A stretch of 64,000 nucleotides of DNA from Acetobacterium wieringae (lineage in GTDB: Bacteria > Bacillota > Clostridia > Eubacteriales > Eubacteriaceae): NCBI RefSeq assembly GCF_001766835.1, contig NZ_LKEU01000035.1, forward strand, positions 62,001 to 126,000. The letters are read 5' to 3'. This document shows positions 1 to 8,992 of this stretch, one piece after another. The notes beneath the pieces were generated by a model that worked only from the letters and a program-made list of their open reading frames with translations, had not been told where the DNA came from and did no database searches. The position numbers were made by a program, and so were the translations under genes. Every line of letters begins with the position of its first letter. Position 1 is the first letter of the stretch.

Positions 1-1336
1 TGGTGACCGCAGCGATATTGGTTTTAACGGTGATTTTACAGGTATCGGTTTTATTGCCGTCCTGAGTTCGGGCAGTAATCGTGGCTTCGCCATTGGCTAC
101 AGGTGTGACCACCCCATTGGTAACCGTCGCAACATTATTATTGGAGGATTCCCAGATGATCGTTTGATTTGTTGCATTGGCCGGGAAGATAACGGTATTT
201 AGTTTTAAGGTATTGCCCATAATCACATCGGCTTCCACCGGGGTGACCTGAATCGCTTCCACGGGGATATTAATGGGTGGGCTGGGGGGAGTCGGTGATG
301 GTGGCACGACAGGATTAGCCGGGTTCAGGGGCGGTGCATCATATTTTGAGTTGATGATCGTTCCCGAACTACTGGAATCGGAATACCAGGTGCTGCTGCC
401 ACCGCTAGCTGAAATCGTATCGGCGGTACGGTTCGTGTTGGTTGATACCGTCAGTCCGCCATTGGCATCGGTAACCACCGGCTTGGTGGTTATATACACG
501 ACATCCGGGGTGATGGTACCAGTGATATTCAGAACATCGTTGGTGGTGGCACTGGTGATACTGCCTTCGCCGGTAATTTCCACCCGGGTTTCGGTGGCCA
601 GGGATGTAATTACGGCATTATTACCAAGGATGATACCGGTTCCTTCACCGGTTGCTGTTAACAGTACGGTTCCCACATTGGCATTAAGAGTCAGAGACAC
701 CTTCGATTCGGCGACAATTTTTTCAATAACGGCATTGCTTACCAAGGTGGAACCGCTGGCATTGGTGCCGAAACCAATCAATTTGGTCGGGGTATTCAGA
801 AGGATATCGCTGATGCCCCGGGATTGGATGTTTTCAATGGTACCATTTTCCTGGGTGGTAATCGACGTTCGACTGGCGGCTTTGTCGACATTCAGCGTTT
901 TTACCCTGCTTTGGTTATCAACGATGATCGTGGCGGCAGCTCGGGCGGTGAGATTTTCAACCGTTGCTGCACCGAGAAGGACAATTTTTACCCCCTGTTT
1001 TTCGAGGATGATATTCTGGTAGGAACCGCCATCCAGATAAACGGTGCCGCTGCCTTTGACTAACAATTCTCCCTGAACGGCTGAGTTCGTCAATCGGATA
1101 TCGCCATCGATGACCGAGTCAACAACGGTCAGATTGCCGGTAAAACTGGCATTTTCAATGTTGACACCAGAAACCTTGATCTCCCCATTCTGATAGGTGG
1201 CTGTTTCGGTGTAGGTCCCCGCCACAGTATAGCTTTTCATTTCGCTTCCTTCTTGGCTGCAGCCGCGAACAAACAAAATGGCGGTCAGGAGGATAAGTAG
1301 GATAATAATAATAGAGATAATAGAGTTCTTTTTCAT
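1..1336 (-). CDS. Surface lipoprotein with polar repeat region and Ig-like domain (partial, C-terminus missing)
   Basis: The ATG at 1336-1334 follows a good ribosome site (AAGGGAAGG on the minus strand), and the frame stays open to the window edge, giving about 445 residues. A Lys-rich start, a long Ile/Leu stretch and a cysteine in the context LFVRGC look like a lipoprotein signal, although the lipobox is imperfect. Residues from about 35 to 290 are rich in short Val/Thr/Asn beta-strand patterns, as in right-handed beta-helix surface proteins. A Ser/Gly-rich stretch and a Pro-rich linker (PPSPTPPSPP) lead into a bacterial Ig-like (Big_2) domain with motifs such as NATNQTIIWESSN and GEATITA. 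The protein is probably anchored outside the membrane and binds a cell-surface or extracellular partner. The function is unknown. Confidence 0.8.
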   Translation of the reverse strand, partial: MKKNSIISIIIILLILLTAILFVRGCSQEGSEMKSYTVAGTYTETATYQNGEIKVSGVNIENASFTGNLTVVDSVIDGDIRLTNSAVQGELLVKGSGTVYLDGGSYQNIILEKQGVKIVLLGAATVENLTARAAATIIVDNQSRVKTLNVDKAASRTSITTQENGTIENIQSRGISDILLNTPTKLIGFGTNASGSTLVSNAVIEKIVAESKVSLTLNANVGTVLLTATGEGTGIILGNNAVITSLATETRVEITGEGSITSATTNDVLNITGTITPDVVYITTKPVVTDANGGLTVSTNTNRTADTISASGGSSTWYSDSSSSGTIINSKYDAPPLNPANPVVPPSPTPPSPPINIPVEAIQVTPVEADVIMGNTLKLNTVIFPANATNQTIIWESSNNNVATVTNGVVTPVANGEATITARTQDGNKTDTCKITVKTNIAAVT

Positions 1337-1409
1337 GACATTCCTTCCCTTTGTTTATTTTATATTTAAATTGAAATCACAGGTTCTCAGATTTATTCTA
1401 AGTGTAATG

Positions 1410-1438
1410 ATTTTAGCACAAAATATTATTTTTGTAAA
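1410..1438 (-). promoter_or_regulatory. Sigma-A-type promoter for the lipoprotein gene
   Basis: On the minus strand, TTTACA (1438-1433) and TAAAAT (1415-1410) are separated by 17 bases. Transcription would begin near 1403, leaving a leader of about 67 bases before the ATG at 1336. Confidence 0.55.
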
Positions 1439-1635
1439 TAGAATGTAACGAAGATGTAAAATAAAAATCGATATGTAAACAAAAATAAAAATCCCTTGGC
1501 GAAAATGATGACGTCATTATAAAATGTTGGTAATATGGCCAATCGTCATATTGATTAGCTGTTTATCAGGGATACTTTTGACGATCCAGTAGCTGTGAAT
1601 AGTGATACAAGATTACATTTTGTATGCTTTTGTAA

Positions 1636-1664
1636 TTGCACACTGCAAATTATTGTGGTATGAT
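1636..1664 (+). promoter_or_regulatory. Sigma-A-type promoter for the STAS-GH3-ABC operon
   Basis: TTGCAC (1636-1641), a 17-base spacer and TATGAT (1659-1664) lie about 80 bases ahead of the STAS start codon. There is no good promoter between the following five genes, so this probably drives them all. Confidence 0.6.
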
Positions 1665-1747
1665 CAATTAAAATTCAAAACAAGAAATCTTTATACCATT
1701 TAAAAATGCGCAATTATATTATTAATTCAGAAAGAAAGGGTAATAAA

Positions 1748-2050
1748 ATGAAAATTGAAGTAAAACAAGAAGGCGAATTATTTGTAGTAGAACTGGAAGG
1801 TCGAATGGACACCAATACCTCTCCGGAGTTTCAAAAAGAGATGGAAGCCTACTACAGCAAAGAAGGATTTCAAATGATCCTGGATTTTGATCATCTGGAT
1901 TTTGTCAGTAGTGCCGGGTTAAGAGTATTGCTGTTGATCCAGAAAAAATCCAAGGCCCTTAATGGTAGTCTGGTGATTAAAAATGTTAAACCGGAAATTC
2001 AGGAAGTATTTGATATGACCGGTTTTTCAGATATTTTAACCATCGAATAA
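1748..2050 (+). CDS. STAS-domain protein (anti-sigma factor antagonist type)
   Basis: This 100-residue protein consists of a single STAS domain. It carries the expected HLDFVSSAGLRVLLLI segment, in which the serine of the D-F-V-S-S-A-G motif is the usual phosphorylation site of SpoIIAA/RsbV relatives. The ATG at 1748 is preferred over an upstream ATG at 1706 because AAGAAAGGG lies just before it and the STAS fold begins there. No anti-sigma kinase or sigma factor lies next to it; its neighbours are GH3 enzymes and an ABC exporter. It may therefore act as a phospho-switchable partner of one of those proteins, or answer to a distant kinase. The family call is sure; the target is unknown. Confidence 0.85.
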   Translation: MKIEVKQEGELFVVELEGRMDTNTSPEFQKEMEAYYSKEGFQMILDFDHLDFVSSAGLRVLLLIQKKSKALNGSLVIKNVKPEIQEVFDMTGFSDILTIE

Positions 2051-2060
2051 GGGTGAAAAA

Positions 2061-3782
2061 ATGACAGCAGATAAAATTTCGGAAGGAATTCCGAATGACA
2101 GCTTTGATGCTTGTTGGGATGAGCGTATTCCTGAGCATTTAAAGGGAATGTCCAATGAACACTTAATCAAAAGTTTTTATATGATGGAAAAAACTCCTGA
2201 GGTAACACAATTGCGTGTGCTTCAGGATATTTTAAAATCTGCCCAAAATACTGAGTTTGGAAAAAAAATGGGTTTTTCGGAGATTAAAACAATTGATGAT
2301 TTCAGAAACAGGGTGCCATTTTCGGACTATGCTCAGGTCGAAGGTGAAATCGAACGGCTTAAAGCAGGGGCACACGATGTTTTTTTTGACGGAGCAGCTG
2401 CCAGCTTTATTGCTACCAGTGGTTCCACCGGTATTCCAAAGCTATTGCCGGAAAGTAAAAACGGTGAACTGGTCAAGGGCCTGGTCTCACAGATTCGGGC
2501 CATCATACTATTAATGCTGGCTCCGGAAGTGATGGTTCCGGGAAAAAAGGTGCTGGCCATTGCCAACCCTTCGGAATATGGAAAAACTGAAGGCGGCATT
2601 CCAATAGGCTCAGCCTCAGGTCAGGCGGCCAAGGATATGCCGGTTGAGATGTTAAAAAAAATGGTGTTACCGCCAGAAATGATGCTGGCGAAAGACCTGA
2701 GCAACGAGGCGACCGATTATCTAACGATTCGCTATGCTTTAGCAGAAAAGCATTTGGTTGGGGTCGTCTGCAGTAATATTGCTCACTTTAACATCTTGCT
2801 TAAAAAAATGAATGCCACTGCCGCTGACTTATTGGAAGATATCAGCACAGGTCAGATCTCTGAAAAAATCAGCATTGACCAGGCGCTGCGGGAAAAACTG
2901 GTTGCACATTTACAGCCAAACCCGGAGCGGGCGGAGGAGTTAAGAACGATTCTTGCGCAAAAAAAGACCCTTGATGTGGCGGAAATCTGGCCGGAATTTT
3001 CAGTCGTCTCCTGTTGGATGTCGTCCAGTGCAGCAAAAATTGTTGCCGATGTGAAAAAAATTTTACCCCCGACTGTCAAGTTTTTGGAGTGGGGCTATGG
3101 TGCCAGCGAAGGCAAGTTCAACATCCCTGACCGGCCTCAGGATGCGGCCGGATTACTGGCGCTTTTTGGTTATTTTTTTGAATTCTTGCCAGTGGGGTCA
3201 ACAGATGGGAAAACGCGGTTGGCCCATGAATTGATAGAAGGTGATTATTACGAACTGATTATCACCTCTTATTCCGGGCTGTACCGTTACAACATGAAAG
3301 ATATTGTCTGCGTCACGGAGATCAATGATCAGATCCCAAGGATTGTTTTTGTCTGTAAGGAGTCCGAATATCTGGCCATTGAAAACCAGAAAATGAGGAT
3401 TTATGAAATCGAAAGAACCCTCCAGACGGTTGCTGCGAAGCAAAATGAAGAAATTCGTTTTTATCAGATTTTTTGGGATCAGGACAATAAAAAACTGGTC
3501 TTTATTCTGGAGCCTTATTCGAATACGCTTAACAGTGAGGTGTTCAAACAGGTATTGGAAAACCATTTGTTTGAGATGAATTTTTGTTATAAACAGTTAA
3601 GAGAAGCGTACCAACTGTTGGCAGCGGAGGTGATCCTTGTCAAAGATGGTTATCGGGACTCTTTGTTTACCCGATCGATTATGCCGGGTAAGAATGTCAA
3701 TCAGACCAAGCTTCCGACTTTTGTAAAAAAATACCCGGAAAGTGACTGGATCACTTGCTGGGCAAAGGAAGGCGAAAAATGA
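2061..3782 (+). CDS. GH3-family acyl-acid amido synthetase-like adenylating enzyme (first copy)
   Basis: A 573-residue member of the GH3 family, whose plant members adenylate a carboxylic acid and join it to an amino acid. The three ATP/AMP-binding motifs are present: TSGSTGIPK at about residues 119-127, YGASEG at 346-351 and YRYNMKD at 408-414. No transit or signal peptide is visible, so it should be cytoplasmic. It starts 10 bases after the STAS gene and overlaps the next GH3 gene by four bases (ATGA), which implies coupled translation. Bacterial GH3 proteins are little studied, so both the acid and the amine acceptor are unknown. The motifs suggest an active enzyme. Confidence 0.8.
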   Translation: MTADKISEGIPNDSFDACWDERIPEHLKGMSNEHLIKSFYMMEKTPEVTQLRVLQDILKSAQNTEFGKKMGFSEIKTIDDFRNRVPFSDYAQVEGEIERLKAGAHDVFFDGAAASFIATSGSTGIPKLLPESKNGELVKGLVSQIRAIILLMLAPEVMVPGKKVLAIANPSEYGKTEGGIPIGSASGQAAKDMPVEMLKKMVLPPEMMLAKDLSNEATDYLTIRYALAEKHLVGVVCSNIAHFNILLKKMNATAADLLEDISTGQISEKISIDQALREKLVAHLQPNPERAEELRTILAQKKTLDVAEIWPEFSVVSCWMSSSAAKIVADVKKILPPTVKFLEWGYGASEGKFNIPDRPQDAAGLLALFGYFFEFLPVGSTDGKTRLAHELIEGDYYELIITSYSGLYRYNMKDIVCVTEINDQIPRIVFVCKESEYLAIENQKMRIYEIERTLQTVAAKQNEEIRFYQIFWDQDNKKLVFILEPYSNTLNSEVFKQVLENHLFEMNFCYKQLREAYQLLAAEVILVKDGYRDSLFTRSIMPGKNVNQTKLPTFVKKYPESDWITCWAKEGEK

Positions 3783-5455
3783 TAAAATTAATACCTAAAC
3801 TGGTCTATTCTCTTAATATCAAAAAGGGCTATAAAAAAATCGAGAATTTTGATCATTTAACCCAAAATGCCCCCGAAATTAATAAACAGCTGATGCTTGA
3901 TATGCTCAAAAAAAATGCCGATACTGAGTATGGCAAACGCTACCACTTTGATCAGATAAATACCATCGAAGACTATAAAAAAATGGTACCATTTTCCATT
4001 TACGATGATTATGCCCCCTATATCGAGCGGATGATTGCTGGCGAAACGGATCTGCTGACCACCGATAAGATCGTACACTATGCCCTGACCTCAGGCAGTG
4101 TAGATAATCCCAAGAAGATTCCGGTTTCGGAGCAAACCGTTGATCTGTACCGGGAATATGCCACCCAGTTCAGCTTTGCCATCATTGCCCGGGCTCTGGG
4201 GAAAAAGTGGCAACGGGGTCGTGGTCTGAATTTGATGGAAGTCAAATTTGAAACCCTGCCCAATGGTTTATTTGCCGGATCCATTTCGGGCCGGGGGGTT
4301 TACAGCATAAAAGATCTGCTGTTTCTGATGTTTACCTCGCCCAAAGAAATTGTCTTTCCCCGGGAAATTATGGATACCAAATATGCCCATCTCCGCTTTG
4401 CCCTGGAAGAACGGTCGTTATCGTATATTGCTTCAGCTTTTATGACAGCGGTATCGGATTTAATGAAATATCTGGAAATAAACTGGGAACTACTTGTTGA
4501 TGATATTGAAAAAGGCACGATTCATCCCGATATAAAGATTCCGGATGATATTAAAGCCGAACTGCAAAAGCAGATTAAGCCCAACCCCAAACGGGCGGCT
4601 GAACTGCGAAGTGAATTTGAAAAAGGCTTTGAGACCCCAATTATTCCCCGCATCTGGCCGGAGCTGGCCTTTGTGCATGCCATCGGCAGTGGCGGATTTT
4701 CAGTCTATACCGATAAAATGCGTCATTATCTGGGAGATATTCCTATTTATTTTAGCGTCTATGCGGCCTCTGAGTCGATCATGGCGATCTGCAACGAAAT
4801 GGAATCTCAGGAATTTGTGTTGATTCCGGACTCGGCCTTTTATGAATTTATTCCCGTCGATCAGGAAGAAGGCGAAGAAACCCTGACCATGGAGCAACTG
4901 GAAACCGGCAAGGATTATGAAATTGTTCTGACAAATACCTCGGGCTTTTATCGCTATCGGATCAAAGATGTGGTTCGGGTGGTGGGCTGGTATAAAAAAT
5001 GTCCCAAGATCCAATTTGTCTACCGGCTTAACCAGATGGTCAGCATTGCCGGGGAAAAGACGACCGAAGAATGCATTTCCTGGGCGGTTAAAGAATTTGC
5101 CAAAGCCACCGACTGTGAACTGGTGGATTATTCGGTTTATGCCGATGTGGCGGTGTCGCCGGGACGCTATGTGATCTTTATTGAAGCAGAAAAACGCTTA
5201 GCCAGGGAAAAGTACCAGGAATATCGCCAAATTATGGAAGAGAAGCTGGGCACGGCCAACCCTTCGATTGGTTCCAAGGTAAAAAGTGGGGTCTTAAGTC
5301 CTTCAGAGATTTCCTTTGTTCAGGAAGAAACCTATGCCCTCTATCGTGATCTGATGATCATGCGGGGGATCTCCGGGAATCAGTTAAAACCGGTTCGGGT
5401 GATTGATACCCTGGTCAAAGAGAACTTCTTCTTTGCTTTAGTGGATAAGGAGTAG
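3779..5455 (+). CDS. GH3-family acyl-acid amido synthetase-like adenylating enzyme (second copy)
   Basis: A 558-residue paralogue of the preceding protein. The ATG at 3779 overlaps the previous stop and has AAGGAAGG in front, so it is preferred over the in-frame ATG at 3755. The motifs are TSGSVDNPKK (104-113), YAASES (328-333) and YRYRIKD (390-396). The first motif departs from the usual S-T-G and the second has lost the glycine pair of copy one, so substrate or activity may have diverged. Both copies share the blocks NTEFGKK/DTEYGKR and PNPERAEELR/PNPKRAAELR, so they arose by duplication. The pair may act in series or as a heteromer. An ABC exporter follows after three bases. Confidence 0.8.
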   Translation: MIKLIPKLVYSLNIKKGYKKIENFDHLTQNAPEINKQLMLDMLKKNADTEYGKRYHFDQINTIEDYKKMVPFSIYDDYAPYIERMIAGETDLLTTDKIVHYALTSGSVDNPKKIPVSEQTVDLYREYATQFSFAIIARALGKKWQRGRGLNLMEVKFETLPNGLFAGSISGRGVYSIKDLLFLMFTSPKEIVFPREIMDTKYAHLRFALEERSLSYIASAFMTAVSDLMKYLEINWELLVDDIEKGTIHPDIKIPDDIKAELQKQIKPNPKRAAELRSEFEKGFETPIIPRIWPELAFVHAIGSGGFSVYTDKMRHYLGDIPIYFSVYAASESIMAICNEMESQEFVLIPDSAFYEFIPVDQEEGEETLTMEQLETGKDYEIVLTNTSGFYRYRIKDVVRVVGWYKKCPKIQFVYRLNQMVSIAGEKTTEECISWAVKEFAKATDCELVDYSVYADVAVSPGRYVIFIEAEKRLAREKYQEYRQIMEEKLGTANPSIGSKVKSGVLSPSEISFVQEETYALYRDLMIMRGISGNQLKPVRVIDTLVKENFFFALVDKE

Positions 5456-5458
5456 CCG

Positions 5459-7198
5459 ATGGTCAGTTTATTGATTCGGTATTTAAAAGATTATCGACTC
5501 CAGATGATTCTGGTTTTTGTATTTGTCCTCAGCCAGGCGGCGGCCCAATTGTATTTACCCACGATGATGGGGGATATTATCGAAAATGGTGTGGCCCAGG
5601 GGGATGTTGCCTATATTTTAAAAAGCGGCGCGATGATGCTGGCGGTTTCGCTGGTAGCGGCGGTTTGTATGGTGGCATCCAGCTACTACTCGGCCTATGT
5701 CACCGCTTCCTTTACCAGTCGGATCCGAGCCGATGTTTTTGACAAGGTCAAGAGTTTTTCTCAGACGGATTTTAATCGCTTTGGGGCTGCCACCCTACTA
5801 ACCCGTTCGACCACTGATGCCACCCAGATGCAGATTGTGGTCATCAACGGTTTACGATCATTACTGCTGGTTCCGATCACCGGGGTTGGCGCTCTGGTGA
5901 TGGCTTTTCGGGAGAATGTCACCCTGACCCTACTGCTTCTGGGATCGTTTTTGATTACGACGATCATCATCGGCTTGACCACTGCCCGCAGCATGCCCTT
6001 ATTTAAGCTGATGCAGCAAAAAGTCGATCGGCTGAACCTGCTGATGAAAGAAAAACTGACCGGGGTTCGGGCGATCCGGGCCTTTAACCGCCAGGATTAT
6101 GAAACAGAGAAATTTGGCCAGGCTAATCAGGAGGGGATGACTGCTGCCGTAAAAGCCAACTATGCAGTGGCTTTCTTTGCGCCGCTGATGCAGCTGATGA
6201 TGAACCTGACGATGGTGATTATTTTGTGGCTGGGGGCTCAGGAAGTACAGCAGCAAATTGTCAGTCTCGGCGGATTGATGGTTTTTATTCAATATGTCTT
6301 AATGTTTATGTCAGCCCTGGGTCTGGTGTCGGCATTACTGATGGCCTATCCTCAGGCCGCTGTTTCAGCCACCCGGGTTAAAGAGGTGTTGGACTTTGAC
6401 TTCTCAATTCAGGACCGGGAAGAACCAGTTGCATTAAAAAACGTTACCGGACGGATCGAATTTAAAGATGTCAGCTTTGGATATAGCGGTGCCGAGATCA
6501 ATGTCTTGGAACGCTTGAATTTTATCGCCGAGCCGGGAAAAATAACTGCGATTGTCGGGGCCACCGGTTCCGGAAAAACCACCCTGGTCAATCTGATTAT
6601 GCGACTTTATGAGGTTAGCACCGGGTCGATTGTGATTGATGGCGTTGATATTCGGGATTGCAGTCAGCATGATTTAAGAAGTATCATTGCCTATGCCCCA
6701 CAGGAATCAGTGTTATTTAGTGGCACGGTGCACGAAAACATCCGGGTTGGCAAGGCTGACGCCAGTGAGGCGGAGGTCACTGAAGCCTTATCGATTGCCC
6801 AGGCCCTCGACTTTGTCAATGAACGGGAAGGCGGCCTAAACAGTACGATTTCCCAGGGGGGCAAAGATCTTTCCGGCGGCCAGCGGCAGCGGCTTTCGAT
6901 TGCCCGGGCGGCGGTTAAAAAAGCTCCAATTACGGTTTTTGACGACTGTTTTTCGGCCCTGGATTTTAAAACCGATTCGCTGGTGCGCAAAGCCATTGGT
7001 GAGAAATTCGGCGATAAAACAGTGCTAATCGTCGCTCAGCGGATCAGTACCATTAAACATGCCGATCGCATTCTGGTGCTCGACAATGGTGCCATTGTTG
7101 GTCAGGGTAAACATGAGGAACTACTCCGTGACTGCCGGGTTTATCAGGAAATTCTGAAATCCCAATCCTATAGCGATGGGAAGGAGGAATCACTGTGA
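5459..7198 (+). CDS. ABC exporter half-transporter, subunit with degenerate ATP site
   Basis: This 579-residue protein has an N-terminal six-helix transmembrane domain (about residues 1-310) fused to an ATPase domain, the layout of type IV ABC exporters. Walker A is GATGSGKTTL and the signature LSGGQ is intact. Walker B reads TVFDDCFSALD, so the catalytic glutamate is aspartate, and the H-loop reads IVAQR, with glutamine instead of histidine. Such changes mark the non-hydrolysing site of heterodimeric exporters such as LmrCD and TM287/288. AAGGAG lies before the ATG, inside the end of the GH3 gene. The next gene, overlapping by four bases, supplies the partner. The cargo is unknown; a product of the GH3 enzymes is a reasonable guess. 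Confidence 0.88.
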   Translation: MVSLLIRYLKDYRLQMILVFVFVLSQAAAQLYLPTMMGDIIENGVAQGDVAYILKSGAMMLAVSLVAAVCMVASSYYSAYVTASFTSRIRADVFDKVKSFSQTDFNRFGAATLLTRSTTDATQMQIVVINGLRSLLLVPITGVGALVMAFRENVTLTLLLLGSFLITTIIIGLTTARSMPLFKLMQQKVDRLNLLMKEKLTGVRAIRAFNRQDYETEKFGQANQEGMTAAVKANYAVAFFAPLMQLMMNLTMVIILWLGAQEVQQQIVSLGGLMVFIQYVLMFMSALGLVSALLMAYPQAAVSATRVKEVLDFDFSIQDREEPVALKNVTGRIEFKDVSFGYSGAEINVLERLNFIAEPGKITAIVGATGSGKTTLVNLIMRLYEVSTGSIVIDGVDIRDCSQHDLRSIIAYAPQESVLFSGTVHENIRVGKADASEAEVTEALSIAQALDFVNEREGGLNSTISQGGKDLSGGQRQRLSIARAAVKKAPITVFDDCFSALDFKTDSLVRKAIGEKFGDKTVLIVAQRISTIKHADRILVLDNGAIVGQGKHEELLRDCRVYQEILKSQSYSDGKEESL

Positions 7199-8967
7199 AA
7201 GCAAAAAGAAGAAAATACAGTTTTGGTGCCCTTGGCAAGCGACTGAGTCATTATTTAAACGATAAGCGGCATGTCATCTTTTTTGTGGCCGTTGCTTTGA
7301 TTGCCAGCACTATTTTTGCGATCTTCGCTCCGGTGGTGACCAAAGATGTGACCGATAGTATTGCCGATAGTATTACTAAAAATTCGGATATTGATTTTTC
7401 CTATATCGGTCAGCAATTGCTGATTCTGGCAGCGCTTTACATCCTAAGTGCCGGGTTCGCCTATTATGCGACGATGCGCACCACCTATCTGTCGCAATTG
7501 GCAATCAAACGCCTGCGATCAGATATTCAGGAAAAACTCAATAAACTGACCCTGAATGTATTGGATCAGAGCGAACGGGGGGATCTGCTTTCTCGAGTCA
7601 CCAATGATGCCACCACCCTTTCGGGGGCGCTGGAAAGTAATCTGACCCAGATTCTGGTTCAGGCGACCAGCATCATCGGGATAATTGTGATGATGCTGAT
7701 ACTCAATGTGCAGCTGAGTCTGATCTTTTTTGTGGCGATTCCATTGTCTTATTTTGTGATGAAATTGATCACTAAAAAAACTCAGGTGCTGTTTCGGCGG
7801 CAGCAAAAAGAACTGGGGGCCTTAAACGGACTGATTGAAGAGGTCTATGATGGTCATTTAATTGTCAAATCGTTTAACCACGAGGCAAAATCGTCAGAAA
7901 AATTTGATGCGATCAATCAGCGCTTCTTTAAGTCCTACCTGAGTTCCCGGTTTTATTCAGGCCTTAGCTCACCGCTGATGAAGCTGATCAATAACTTGGC
8001 CTATATCGGTATCTGTGTGGTTGGGGGGATTTTTGTTATTACTGGTACCATGACCATTGGGACGATTCAGGCCTTCCTGATCTATGCCAATAATATTGCC
8101 AGCCCCACGGCCCTGATTTCCAATAACCTGAACTTTATTCAGGCCGGGGCGGCAGCGGCTGAACGAATTTTTGAGTTTCTTGATCAGGAAGAAGAACAGC
8201 CAGATCTGGGCACAGAGGTACTGGATGTGACCACGGCATCCGGCCGGATTGAGTTTAACCATGTCGAGTTTGGCTATATTCCTGAACGAACCCTGTTTCA
8301 TGATGTGTCGTTGACCGCCGAGCCGGGCGAAATTCTGGCGGTGGTGGGTCCCAGCGGGGCCGGAAAGACGACCCTGGTCAATCTGTTGATGCGTTTTTAT
8401 GAAATTAATCAGGGCAGCATCTTACTGGAAGGAAAAAACGTTAAAAATCTGACCCGACCTAATTTAAGATCTGCTTTTGGGATGGTGCTCCAGGATACCT
8501 GGCTGTTCGATGGAACAATCGAAGAAAACATTGCTTATGGAAAAAGCGGGGCAACCCGGGACGATGTGATCGCGGCAGCAAAAAAAGCGCAGTGTGATGA
8601 ATTTATCAGAAAATTGCCGCTGGGCTATGAGACCCGGATCGGTGGCGATTTTACCACCTTGTCTGAAGGGGAATGCCAGCTTCTAGCCATTGCCCGGACA
8701 ATTATTGCCGATCCCAAGGTGCTGATACTGGATGAGGCGACCTCGTCGGTGGATACCCGAACCGAAATCCTGATCACCCAGGCCATGGAAGCGATGATGA
8801 AGGGACGAACCACCTTTATTATTGCCCACCGACTCTTTACCATTAAAAATGCCGATAAGATTATTTTTATGAAAGAAGGCGATATTAAGGAGGTCGGCAG
8901 CCATGCCGAGTTGATGAAGCTGGGTGGTTTATACGCTCATTTGTATTTAAGTGCATCAGATAATTAA
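7195..8967 (+). CDS. ABC exporter half-transporter, catalytic partner subunit
   Basis: This 590-residue membrane-ATPase fusion starts at a GTG that overlaps the previous stop and has AAGGAGG upstream. Walker A is GPSGAGKTTL, Walker B VLILDEATSSVD and the H-loop IIAHR, all canonical. The signature is altered to LSEGE. In the heterodimer, this subunit's Walker motifs pair with the partner's intact LSGGQ to form the working site. The altered signature faces the partner's defective Walker B. The complementarity of the two sets of changes strongly supports a heterodimer. No terminator with a T-run directly follows, but a large inverted repeat does. Confidence 0.9.
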   Translation: MKAKRRKYSFGALGKRLSHYLNDKRHVIFFVAVALIASTIFAIFAPVVTKDVTDSIADSITKNSDIDFSYIGQQLLILAALYILSAGFAYYATMRTTYLSQLAIKRLRSDIQEKLNKLTLNVLDQSERGDLLSRVTNDATTLSGALESNLTQILVQATSIIGIIVMMLILNVQLSLIFFVAIPLSYFVMKLITKKTQVLFRRQQKELGALNGLIEEVYDGHLIVKSFNHEAKSSEKFDAINQRFFKSYLSSRFYSGLSSPLMKLINNLAYIGICVVGGIFVITGTMTIGTIQAFLIYANNIASPTALISNNLNFIQAGAAAAERIFEFLDQEEEQPDLGTEVLDVTTASGRIEFNHVEFGYIPERTLFHDVSLTAEPGEILAVVGPSGAGKTTLVNLLMRFYEINQGSILLEGKNVKNLTRPNLRSAFGMVLQDTWLFDGTIEENIAYGKSGATRDDVIAAAKKAQCDEFIRKLPLGYETRIGGDFTTLSEGECQLLAIARTIIADPKVLILDEATSSVDTRTEILITQAMEAMMKGRTTFIIAHRLFTIKNADKIIFMKEGDIKEVGSHAELMKLGGLYAHLYLSASDN

Positions 8968-8992
8968 AAGCTCAGATAAATAAATAGGTAAT

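Larger units (their letters stand above)
1337..1747. other. Divergent intergenic region with possible operators
   Basis: This AT-rich stretch separates the lipoprotein (-) from the STAS operon (+). It holds one good promoter for each direction (separate entries). Between them are two dyads: a perfect ATGACGTCAT palindrome at 1508-1517, and AATATG/CATATT arms at 1532-1537 and 1547-1552. No ORF with a ribosome site is seen. Confidence 0.5.

Noticed and set aside
273..1022. A 249-codon plus-strand open frame opposite the lipoprotein
   Set aside because: The minus-strand frame has a signal peptide, ribosome site, promoter and Ig-like domain; the plus frame has none of these.
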